The position numbers and the translations under genes were made by a program. Shown here piece by piece: positions 1-5,602 of a stretch of 7,553 nucleotides of DNA. The DNA is from a bacterium (Candidatus Ratteibacteria) CG_4_9_14_3_um_filter_41_21 (GTDB taxonomy: Bacteria > Ratteibacteria > UBA8468): the NCBI GenBank assembly GCA_002791075.1, contig PFWI01000076.1:1-7553 (forward strand). The letters run 5' to 3'. How positions within the stretch are numbered: the stretch's first letter is position 1; each line of letters starts with the position of its first letter. The notes below the pieces were generated by a model that did not search any database, was not told the DNA's origin, and saw only the letters and a list, made by a program, of their open reading frames with translations.

Positions 1-72
1 CTGCGCAGAGGACTTTCCCTGTTTAAGGGAGAGGTTGTTTCCAGGGAACTAATAGACAAAGATTGCGCATAA
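1..72 (+). CDS. C-terminal tail of an upstream protein (partial)
   Basis: Frame 1 is open from the window edge to a TAA at 70-72, giving 23 residues that start LRRGLSLFKGEVV and end DKDCA. The composition is protein-like and the frame ends 15 bases before the next gene, so this is probably the end of a real gene cut by the window edge. The pattern GLxxxKGxVV faintly recalls the end of alanine dehydrogenase-type proteins, but 23 residues are too few to assign a function. A promoter-like sequence for the next gene overlaps its last codons. Confidence 0.5.
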   Translation: MRRGLSLFKGEVVSRELIDKDCA

Positions 73-81
73 GGTTATAAT
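53..81 (+). promoter_or_regulatory. Sigma70-type promoter for the split transporter
   Basis: TAGACA (53-58, five of six to TTGACA) and a perfect TATAAT (76-81) are separated by exactly 17 bases. The expected transcription start, about seven bases beyond the -10 box, falls on or beside the ATG at 88, so the transcript would be leaderless or nearly so. An AAGG at 71-74 could act as a weak, distant ribosome site if the gene is read from an upstream transcript instead. Confidence 0.5.
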
Positions 82-87
82 GCTCTT

Positions 88-498
88 ATGCTTTTTACTT
101 TTTTGGCATTAATTTTCTTTACTCTCTTCGGGCTTTGCTATAAGGTGAGCGCTTCTCAGAAAAATAATCCGGTAGTGGTGAATACCAGTATGCTTTTTTG
201 CGCAGGATTGATATCTTTATTCTCTCTTCTCTTGAATAAGCCTTCCCAATATAATTTTACTACCGGAGCGCTTGGATTTTTGGGAGGAAGTTTTTTCTTT
301 ACGGCTACTCTTTTAGTTCTTTACGCTTTGAAAAATGGCGGGAAAATTTCTATCTGCTGGACCATATTAAATTTAGGAATGGTTATCCCGGTCCTTTTTT
401 CCATATTTTTCTGGAAAGAGAGTTTAGAACTTAAGAAAATTTTAGGATTAGTTTTAATTTTCTCCTCTATTATCCTGATTGGACAGAGTAAAGAATAA
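88..498 (+). CDS. EamA/DMT-type membrane protein, N-terminal half
   Basis: This 136-residue, very hydrophobic protein has five predicted membrane helices (about 1-20, 33-50, 59-80, 88-109 and 115-133), which is one EamA repeat of the drug/metabolite transporter superfamily. The sequence around 99-118 (GMVIPVLFSIFFWKESLELK) fits the usual EamA pattern of helix 4, then a helix-ending KE, then helix 5. A normal EamA transporter has ten helices and about 280-300 residues, so this is half size. It stops at TAA 496-498 and the next half begins on the following base in the same frame. It may work as a heterodimer with that protein, or the pair may be one gene broken by a nonsense mutation. The substrate cannot be told. 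The ATG at 88 is preferred because the first helix begins immediately and a promoter lies just upstream. Confidence 0.75.
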   Translation: MLFTFLALIFFTLFGLCYKVSASQKNNPVVVNTSMLFCAGLISLFSLLLNKPSQYNFTTGALGFLGGSFFFTATLLVLYALKNGGKISICWTILNLGMVIPVLFSIFFWKESLELKKILGLVLIFSSIILIGQSKE

Positions 499-909
499 AT
501 GTGGAAAAAATTTGCTGGTTTATCTTTCGTCGCTAACGGTTTTTGTCTTTTAGCCGGAAAGATACTCACTGAGTCCGGATTGGGCAATTTTATCCTCCTT
601 TATCTTTTAATCTTTTATGCAATAGGATTTCTCTGGTCTTTTTCTCTTGGTTTGAAGAAAAAAATTGTCCCGACCAAGAAAGGTGTTCTTATCGGCGCAG
701 GAGCCGGAATAAGCAGTTTTTTCGGTTCCCTGTTTTTGCTTTTAGCTTTAAAACAAGTTCCCGGTTCAATCGTTTTTCCTATTGCTATCGGCGGAAATCT
801 GGTCACGGTAAGTCTCTTAGCCGCTTTCTTCTTTAAGGAGAGATTAGCGGTAAGAGGAACCCTGGGAATAATCAGCGGAATTGCCGGACTTATTTTACTC
901 AGTATATAA
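499..909 (+). CDS. EamA/DMT-type membrane protein, C-terminal half
   Basis: This 136-residue protein has five predicted helices (about 3-23, 31-53, 63-86, 91-114 and 119-135) and is the second EamA repeat. The stretch LLLALKQVPGSIVFPI followed by FFFKERL (about 110-117) is the typical helix 3-4 and loop signature of EamA proteins. It follows the first half with no gap, in the same frame, after a single TAA. No clear Shine-Dalgarno sequence precedes the ATG (only purine-rich AGAGTAAAGAA), so translation would depend on coupling or re-initiation after the upstream stop, or on readthrough. The equal lengths of the halves and the break at the normal inter-repeat linker allow a genuine two-subunit transporter; a simple stop mutation in a 273-codon gene is equally possible. 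Confidence 0.75.
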   Translation: MWKKFAGLSFVANGFCLLAGKILTESGLGNFILLYLLIFYAIGFLWSFSLGLKKKIVPTKKGVLIGAGAGISSFFGSLFLLLALKQVPGSIVFPIAIGGNLVTVSLLAAFFFKERLAVRGTLGIISGIAGLILLSI

Positions 910-917
910 TGAAAATT

Positions 918-937
918 AATTTATTGTCCGGAATTTC
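918..937 (+). repeat. Dispersed 20-bp motif, copy 1
   Basis: AATTTATTG, then TCC, then GGAATTTC, starting eight bases after the transporter stop. It shares the two conserved blocks with copies at 1641, 1916, 6513 and 7509. In this copy TTATTG (921-926) and CAATAA (937-942) could pair as a weak stem. No CCACGAA arm follows, so it is a solo copy. Confidence 0.6.
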
Positions 938-1003
938 AATAAAGATTGTCCTATAAGAGTCAAGTTGTCAAAGAACAGTAGCAATTGATCTTTGAAAAAT
1001 TAA

Positions 1004-1720
1004 TTAAAGATAAGCAGGGATTTATTTACCGGAAGATTATTCCAGAAAATAGAGGATTTAGGGCTTTTGGAAAATACCGCAGTAATCTTTACTACCGACC
1101 ATGGCTTCTACCATGGGGAGCATGGTCTGATGGGAAAGAGCATCATTACGGAAAAGTATCAGGGGCTGGCTCCATTATACGAAGAGGTAACCCATATTCC
1201 CTTGATGATTCATTTACCGAAAATCAAACCGCAAAGAATCTCCGGTTTTGTTCAGCCACCGGACTTAACCACCACAATAGTAGAACTGGCAAAAGCAAAA
1301 GACCCGGGAACAATGGAAGGAAAATCCCTTTTGCCATTAATTAAGGAAAAGGAAAAAATTCGTAATTTTGTTGTCAGTTCCCCCTCTATTATTCACGGCT
1401 CTGCCGGTGGTCAGCGGGTTACCGTCACCATAAAAGATTGGGTGTTTATTTATGGTCTTAAGGAAAAAGAAGAAAGAGCGTATGAGACCAGAATTGTTGA
1501 CGGGAAGGTTAGAACCCAGAAAAGCTTAGGTAAAAAGGTTGAGCCGGAACTCTATCATCTTTCCTTTGACCCTGGTCAAAAAAAGAACATCTTTTCCAAA
1601 CATAAAGATATTGCCAGGAAACTTCATTCCCAATTGATTAAATTTAATTGCATAGGAATTTTCTTTTTAACTTTCATCCACGAATTAACACGAATGAACA
1701 CCAAGAAAACAATTATTTAA
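1004..1720 (+). pseudogene. Sulfatase remnant, C-terminal half only
   Basis: The frame is open from after a TAA at 1001-1003 to a TAA at 1718-1720; the best start inside it is TTG at 1067. Sulfatase-like sequence can be followed back to an Asp codon at 1019 (DLFTGRLFQKIEDLGLLENT), then TAVIFTTDHGFYHGEHGL and MGKS, then THIPLMIHLP and LTTTIVELA. This is the C-terminal half of an alkaline-phosphatase-superfamily sulfatase, with the Asp-His metal site of the DHG motif and the Lys of MGK. The N-terminal half, which carries the C/S-x-P-x-R formylglycine motif needed for catalysis, is absent, and nothing like it is seen in 910-1003. Family members are usually above 400 residues; about 200 remain. 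The last 26 or so codons (from 1641) are read through a dispersed repeat, so the native C-terminus is probably lost too. It is very likely non-functional; the full protein would have removed sulfate from a sugar or other ester. Confidence 0.75.
1641..1663 (+). repeat. Dispersed 20-bp motif, copy 2
   Basis: AATTTAATTGCATAGG followed by AATTTTC, one or two bases longer than the other copies. It lies inside the end of the sulfatase remnant frame. The similarity to the copy at 7509 continues for about 20 more bases (CTTTT, AA, then CCACGAA), so these two are longer homologous units. It forms the left flank of the inverted repeat at 1678-1913. Confidence 0.55.
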
Positions 1721-1913
1721 GAATTAACTAAAATATCGTAAGAGTTAAGTTATCCTGAAATACCATATGATTACAGTGATTATAAAGGAGATTACAGTGA
1801 TTTTTATCTTTAATCACCGTAATCAAGAAGTTTAATCTCTGTAATCAGTAATAGTTTTAAAGAAACTAACCTATTACAAAATATCTATAGTTCTTATTCG
1901 TGTGTATTCGTGG
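1678..1913 (+). repeat. Nested inverted-repeat element
   Basis: The outer arms are 1678-1698 (CCACGAATTAACACGAATGAA) and 1891-1913, whose reverse complement begins CCACGAATACACACGAAT. Nested inside is a second palindrome: 1768-1802 contains TGATTACAGTGATTA and GATTACAGTGATT, and 1812-1847 is its imperfect complement (AATCACCGTAATCA and AATCTCTGTAATCA), around a loop of nine bases. Each arm is itself an internal near-duplicate (CACGAAT twice, GATTACAGTGATT twice). No reading frame of note lies inside. Together with the hairpin at 1943-1992 it fills the 344-base gap before the ABC ATPase gene. It resembles a non-autonomous, MITE-like or structural repeat. Confidence 0.7.
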
Positions 1914-1915
1914 CT

Positions 1916-1935
1916 AATTTATTGTATGGAATTTC
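1916..1935 (+). repeat. Dispersed 20-bp motif, copy 3
   Basis: AATTTATTG, then TAT, then GGAATTTC. It begins two bases after the right arm of the nested inverted repeat, so copies 2 and 3 flank that element as direct repeats. Confidence 0.6.
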
Positions 1936-1942
1936 AAAGTTT

Positions 1943-1992
1943 CCCCTCACCTACGTTTCCTCTCCCCAAGGGGAGAGGATGGAGGTGAGGGG
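1943..1992 (+). repeat. GC-rich double-stem palindrome (REP-like)
   Basis: The outer stem CCCCTCACCT (1943-1952) pairs with AGGTGAGGGG (1983-1992). The inner stem TCCTCTCCCC (1958-1967) pairs with GGGGAGAGGA (1970-1979) around an AA loop; an internal bulge of ACGTT against TGG separates the stems. Its GC content contrasts with the AT-rich surroundings. The CCCCTCACC...CTCTCCCC...GGGGAGAG...GGTGAGGGG pattern is a widespread intergenic repeat type in bacterial genomes. It has no downstream T-run, so it is not a standard terminator. Confidence 0.7.
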
Positions 1993-2064
1993 GCTAATTT
2001 ATTGGAAAGCGTCAAAACAGAAGAAAGAATACTTAAACCCTGGCAACTATTTGAATAGAATAAT

Positions 2065-3048
2065 ATGTCTTTATTGGAGGTTAGGGATTTGAGAGTTAGT
2101 TTTGCCGGAGAAAATGGGAAAATCCCTATTTTGCGCGGGGTAAACCTGAAGGTAAATAAGGGTGAAGTGCTGGGATTGGCTGGGGAATCCGGCTGCGGTA
2201 AAAGCCTCACCGCTCTCTCAATCCTGAAACTCTTGCCGGAGAAAGCATATTTTGATGGAGGGGAAATCTTATTTGAAGACGAAAATCTCTTAGAGATGGA
2301 TGCAAATCAATTGATGAAAATCCGCGGCAGAAAAATTGCGATGATTTTTCAGGAGCCGGGGGCTTCTTTAGACCCTCTTTTTACCATTGGCAACCAGATT
2401 GGAGAAGCGATAGAAAAAAAGTTAAACGACCCATGTAGTGTATGGCTACCCCGAAGTTCAAAGTTGAAAGTAATGTCAGAAGTGGAAAGATTATTGGGAT
2501 TGGTAAAGATGCCCAAGCCAAAGAAAGTATTGCATCAGTATCCTCATCAATTAAGCGGCGGAATGGCTCAGCGGGCTATGATTGCGATGGCGCTTGCCGG
2601 CAATCCTTCCCTGCTTATTGCCGATGAGCCTACTACCTCTCTGGACGTTACCACCGGAAGTAAAATTATTGCTCTCTTAAAGGAACTCCGGGAAAGCTTC
2701 AAGATGTCCATTCTCTTTATCAGCCACAATCTGGCTCTTCTTTCCCAGATCAGTAAGAGAATCGGGATTATGTATTTAGGAAGAATTGTTGAGGAGGGTC
2801 CGACTGATGAAATCCTTAACCAGCCCTGCCATCCTTACACCAGGTTATTGCTCCTCTGCCTGCCTGACCCGGAAAGAAGGGATAGACCGCTTTCCTCAAT
2901 TCCCGGTTCTGTCCCGGAGCCGGCTGCGCTTGGAGCCGGCTGTGCTTTTGCTTCAAGGTGCCCGAAAAAAATAGAGATTTGCCGGATAAAAGAGCCGGAG
3001 ATGAAAAAGGTGGGAGAGAACCACTTGGTTGCCTGCCACAATCTGTAG
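2065..3048 (+). CDS. Peptide/nickel-type ABC transporter ATP-binding protein (OppD/DppD family)
   Basis: This 327-residue cytoplasmic ATPase would power uptake of oligopeptides or similar solutes by a membrane permease. The nucleotide-binding domain is intact: Walker A GESGCGKS (40-47), Q-loop FQEP (Q96), signature LSGGM (163-167), Walker B LLIADEP (183-189, catalytic E188), D-loop SLD and H-loop H221. The C-terminal oligopeptide-type extension (from HPYTR at 256) carries IPGSVP and four cysteines (C293, C299, C306, C324) in the spacing found in OppD/DppD proteins, where such cysteines can hold an Fe-S cluster. The region between Q-loop and signature seems about nine residues longer than in E. 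coli OppD as I recall it, around NDPCSVWLPRSSKL (121-134). No permease, binding-protein or OppF partner gene is in the window, so it is an orphan here. No Shine-Dalgarno is visible before the ATG. The stop codon lies inside the cloverleaf repeat. Confidence 0.9.
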   Translation: MSLLEVRDLRVSFAGENGKIPILRGVNLKVNKGEVLGLAGESGCGKSLTALSILKLLPEKAYFDGGEILFEDENLLEMDANQLMKIRGRKIAMIFQEPGASLDPLFTIGNQIGEAIEKKLNDPCSVWLPRSSKLKVMSEVERLLGLVKMPKPKKVLHQYPHQLSGGMAQRAMIAMALAGNPSLLIADEPTTSLDVTTGSKIIALLKELRESFKMSILFISHNLALLSQISKRIGIMYLGRIVEEGPTDEILNQPCHPYTRLLLLCLPDPERRDRPLSSIPGSVPEPAALGAGCAFASRCPKKIEICRIKEPEMKKVGENHLVACHNL

Positions 3049-3098
3049 TGGCAAAGCTTGCTTTGCCCATGAATTGCCGAGTAAACTCGGCCGCTACA
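3044..3098. repeat. Cloverleaf-like palindromic element
   Basis: An outer stem, TGTAGTGGC (3044-3052) against GCCGCTACA (3090-3098), has one G-T wobble. Inside are two perfect hairpins: GGCAAAGC (3050-3057) with GCTTTGCC (3060-3067), and GCCGAGT (3076-3082) with ACTCGGC (3085-3091). With the outer stem held to six pairs, all three stems can form at once as a three-way junction. It sits between convergent genes and supplies the TAG stop of the ABC ATPase gene. It has no T-run, so it may limit readthrough between the convergent units but is not a textbook terminator. A REP-like or MITE-like origin is likely. Confidence 0.75.
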
Positions 3099-3111
3099 AC
3101 CACTCCCTATC

Positions 3112-3999
3112 TTATACCCAGCCGTTGCTTTTGGCGATAAGGTTGATGAGCCGGTAGCAGAGTTTTGCCGCCAGGAAATCCGGAGCCCTATTGGCTCGGT
3201 TAGGGGAAAGCTCTACAATATCAAACCCGATGATTTGATGGCTTTGGGCTAAATTAGAAAGTAAACTGGTGAGATAATACCAGGAAAAACCTCCCGGTTC
3301 GGGAGTTCCAACTGATGGCATAATTCCCGGGTCAAAGCAATCAAGGTCAATGGAGAGATAAACCTTTTTGTCAGGTAAGGAAGATATTATCTCTTCTTGC
3401 CATTTATTTTTTTTAAAAATTTCCCGGGCCGGGAAAACCTTAAGGTTATTTTCCCTGATAAATTCCGCCTCTTCTTTGCAAAGACTTCTGGTCCCTGCCA
3501 GAACCAGAGAAATTTTTTCCTCATAGATGCGCCGCATCACGCTGGCGTGATTAAATTTTGTCCCCTCATAAGAATTCCTGAGGTCGGAATGGGCATCCAG
3601 GGAGAGAAGAGAAAAATTCGGATAAAATTTTTTGAAACTTCTTACCAGCCCCAGAGTAATGCTGTGCTCCCCGCCGAGAGTAATCAAGAACTTCTTATCA
3701 GAAAGGGTTTTGGTAGCAATTTTTTCTATCTCTTTGGCCATCTTCTCCGGGCTTTCAAGGTTTGGCCTCATTTCTTCCTGGGTATGAATTCCAAGTTTAT
3801 AAGTTTCTGTTTTTAACTCCTCATCGTAGAGTTCCAGAAATCTGGAGGAAGAGATAATTGCTTCCGGCCCAAACCTGGTCCCCGGCTGATAGGAAGTAGT
3901 GGCGTCGTAAGCGACAGGAAGGATAATAAATTTTGCTTTTTTGTAATCGGAGTATTTAGTCTCTAAGCCTAAAAAATTAAAAGGAAGTTTTTCAAGCAT
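3112..3999 (-). CDS. speB: Agmatinase (ureohydrolase family)
   Basis: This 295-residue cytoplasmic enzyme would hydrolyse agmatine to putrescine and urea with two manganese ions. The arginase/agmatinase metal ligands are all visible: GGEH (109-112, H112), DAHSD (135-139: D135, H137, D139) and SIDLDCFDP (216-224: D218, D220, D223). Other family marks are the N-terminal YQPGTRFGPEAI (38-49), NHASVMRR (150-157), GTPEPGG (231-237) and DIVELSP (260-266). The length is normal. It lies nine bases after the arginine decarboxylase gene on the same strand, which makes agmatine the natural substrate and argues against arginase or formiminoglutamase. No clear ribosome site precedes the ATG, so it is probably translated by coupling to the upstream gene. 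The gene ends just before the cloverleaf repeat. Confidence 0.93.
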   Translation of the reverse strand: MLEKLPFNFLGLETKYSDYKKAKFIILPVAYDATTSYQPGTRFGPEAIISSSRFLELYDEELKTETYKLGIHTQEEMRPNLESPEKMAKEIEKIATKTLSDKKFLITLGGEHSITLGLVRSFKKFYPNFSLLSLDAHSDLRNSYEGTKFNHASVMRRIYEEKISLVLAGTRSLCKEEAEFIRENNLKVFPAREIFKKNKWQEEIISSLPDKKVYLSIDLDCFDPGIMPSVGTPEPGGFSWYYLTSLLSNLAQSHQIIGFDIVELSPNRANRAPDFLAAKLCYRLINLIAKSNGWV

Positions 4000-4008
4000 T
4001 ATAAAAAT

Positions 4009-4626
4009 CTATTTTTCATTCTGCTTTGGGCCTAAGGGTAAGGTTGGAGTATCTATTATTGCCTGGTTGGAAGGCTTATCTTCAATAACAAACATAGCTG
4101 CCGCCACTACGGTGGTCCAGAGCCCGTTTTTATCCCCGATGGCTGACTGCGTGCTATTGGTTGTCTTTACAATCTGGCTACTCATCTTCCAGAGTTCTTT
4201 TTTTTCGTCGTAACTGGAATTAGGGTCAAACTCTATTCCCAGGATGGTCGCCAGCATCTGCGCGGCTAAGTCTTCGGCGTAGTCACCTGCTTTTTCCTCG
4301 GTTTCCCCGAAACTCTCATGTTCGGAGAGATAGCCGTATTGGCCGCTATCTGCCGGGATGGCAACGCCTACGGAAGCAGTGAGGAGCCGATGGGGTTCAT
4401 TGGTTGAATTTTGGCTGAGCACGCAATAAACAATCTCCCCGGGTAAGAGCAAAGAAAATCCCTCCTGCCTGGAAACCATCTTGCAACCAGGAGGAAAAAT
4501 ACTGGAGACGTGCACCAGATTATACTTGGCAATTCCGGCATCCCTTAAAGCCTGCTCAAAACTGGTTAATTTTTCCCGATCTCTTCCGACTCCTTTAACC
4601 AAAAAAATTTTTTTTGGTAGAATCAT
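4009..4626 (-). CDS. pdaD: Pyruvoyl-dependent arginine decarboxylase
   Basis: This 205-residue proenzyme would convert arginine to agmatine, the first step of putrescine synthesis by this route. The family marks are NLVHVSSIFPPGC (36-48): self-cleavage between S41 and S42 would give a 41-residue beta chain and an alpha chain whose N-terminal Ser becomes the pyruvoyl cofactor. Other marks are LPGEIVYCVLSQ (61-72), the acidic GYLSEHE segment (98-104) supplying the conserved Glu, and TTVVAAAMFVI near the end. The length is normal, with a short polar tail. The ATG overlaps the TGA of the oxidoreductase gene (ATGA, 4626-4623), and a good ribosome site, AAGGAG (minus strand, 4640-4635), lies eight bases upstream inside that gene. 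The order decarboxylase then agmatinase gives a complete arginine to putrescine route. The enzyme type is best known from archaea but also occurs in several bacterial phyla. Confidence 0.93.
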   Translation of the reverse strand: MILPKKIFLVKGVGRDREKLTSFEQALRDAGIAKYNLVHVSSIFPPGCKMVSRQEGFSLLLPGEIVYCVLSQNSTNEPHRLLTASVGVAIPADSGQYGYLSEHESFGETEEKAGDYAEDLAAQMLATILGIEFDPNSSYDEKKELWKMSSQIVKTTNSTQSAIGDKNGLWTTVVAAAMFVIEDKPSNQAIIDTPTLPLGPKQNEK

Positions 4627-5534
4627 TCTCTCATCTCCTTTTCAATCTTTAAAGCAATTTGCAATACCCTCTTTCCTTCCTCCCCCGGGATTAACGGGGA
4701 TTTTTTCTTTCTTACGCTTTCAAGGAAGGAAAAAATTTCACTTTTTAATGGTTCTTCCTTCTTTACCTTGACCGGATGTTTTTTGATGGAGCCGGCACCT
4801 CCCTTTTCGTAGTAAATTAATTCCTGGGCCGAGTAATCCAATGACCAGTAGCGATTCGGCTCAAAAACCCTGATTTTGCGCAGGAACTTATCGGTAATCC
4901 GGCTTGCCGTCAGATTAGCCACCGATTTATTCTTAAAACTCAATCTGACGTTGGCGATGTCTTCCTTGGATGAAATCACCGGGATGCCTATCGCCGAAAT
5001 TTTATCCAGAGGAGAGTCAATGATATTTAAGATAATATCTAAGTCGTGAATCATCAGGTCCAGGACCACGCTAACCTCAATTCCCCTTTCCGGATAGGGA
5101 CCCAGGCGATGAATCTCCACGAAACGAACCTCTCTGAGCAATTGTTTTAATTTTCGTATCGCGGGATTGAACCTTTCAATATGGCCGATTTGGAGAACTG
5201 TTTTCTTATCTTGAGCAATCCTGATAAGTTCCCCGGCTTGTTTTATGGTTTCGGTCATCGGCTTTTCTAAAAGGACGGGGACCCCTTTTTTTAAAAAATC
5301 TTTGGCAATCTGGTAATGCAAAGGCGTGGGAACAACAATGCTGGCCGCATCCACCTTCCCCATTATTTGACGGTAGTCCGAATACCAGAAAGTTTTGTAT
5401 TTTTCAGCCAGATTTTTTTTATTTGAAGGATCGCAAAGAGCAATCAGTTCTACCCCGGGAGTTTCTGCGTAGATGCGCGCGTATTGGGTTCCCAGGTGCC
5501 CTATTCCAATTACCGCAACTTTCAGCCTGCTCAT
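4623..5534 (-). CDS. Gfo/Idh/MocA-family oxidoreductase
   Basis: This 303-residue NAD(P)-dependent dehydrogenase-like protein has an N-terminal Rossmann domain with GIGHLG (10-15) after a beta strand, the acidic CD at 34-35 ending the second strand, VPTPLH (68-73) and the EKP motif (90-92, catalytic-type Lys91). The C-terminal domain contains GHIERFNPA (117-125) and DLMIHDLDI (159-167, with H163 and D164 as the usual active-site pair). The GHIERFNP and LDLMIHD wording resembles the Gfo/Idh proteins found beside lipid A genes in many Gram-negative bacteria, some of which (GnnA type) oxidise UDP-GlcNAc. That is a family resemblance only; no lipid A gene is in the window. It is the first gene of an operon with the arginine decarboxylase (4-bp overlap) and agmatinase. 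A promoter lies just upstream and there is no obvious ribosome site. The substrate is unknown. Confidence 0.85.
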   Translation of the reverse strand: MSRLKVAVIGIGHLGTQYARIYAETPGVELIALCDPSNKKNLAEKYKTFWYSDYRQIMGKVDAASIVVPTPLHYQIAKDFLKKGVPVLLEKPMTETIKQAGELIRIAQDKKTVLQIGHIERFNPAIRKLKQLLREVRFVEIHRLGPYPERGIEVSVVLDLMIHDLDIILNIIDSPLDKISAIGIPVISSKEDIANVRLSFKNKSVANLTASRITDKFLRKIRVFEPNRYWSLDYSAQELIYYEKGGAGSIKKHPVKVKKEEPLKSEIFSFLESVRKKKSPLIPGEEGKRVLQIALKIEKEMRE

Positions 5535-5546
5535 TATTTAATTTCT

Positions 5547-5574
5547 ATCTTACACTTTTTTTTATGAATGTCAA
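5547..5574 (-). promoter_or_regulatory. Sigma70-type promoter for the oxidoreductase-decarboxylase-agmatinase operon
   Basis: On the minus strand, TTGACA (5574-5569, perfect) is followed after 16 bases by TAAGAT (5552-5547, four of six to TATAAT). The expected start is near 5540, leaving a leader of only about six bases before the ATG at 5534. The spacer contains a run of A. No ribosome site is seen. Confidence 0.5.
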
Positions 5575-5602
5575 ATATTTTTTCAAAGTATAGTAAAGCA
5601 TA

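Larger units (their letters stand above)
1912..2004 (+). repeat. 13-bp direct repeat bracketing a hairpin element
   Basis: GGCTAATTTATTG occurs exactly at 1912-1924 and again at 1992-2004. The 67 bases between contain the GC-rich hairpin at 1943-1992. The second copy keeps only the first block of the dispersed motif and then diverges. This looks like a duplication made when the hairpin element inserted, although 18 bases separate the left copy from the hairpin, so recombination between repeats is also possible. Confidence 0.45.

Noticed and set aside
985..1344. 119-codon plus-strand frame overlapping the sulfatase remnant
   Set aside because: It overlaps clear sulfatase sequence in another frame and its protein has no recognisable pattern.
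1678..1913. CRISPR array
   Set aside because: The repeated units are inverted and nested with no regular spacers.
1943..1992. Intrinsic terminator
   Set aside because: The stem is strong but no T-run follows it, and the sequence matches a REP-like repeat pattern better.
2033..2061. Promoter for the ABC ATPase gene (TTAAAC, 17 bases, TAGAAT)
   Set aside because: The -35 box is poor and the predicted start would fall after the ATG at 2065.
1910..2092. 60-codon plus-strand frame through the hairpin repeat
   Set aside because: It is made of repeat sequence and overlaps the start of the ABC ATPase gene.
3397..3816. 139-codon plus-strand frame opposite the agmatinase gene
   Set aside because: It is the antisense shadow of a strongly supported gene and has no family features.
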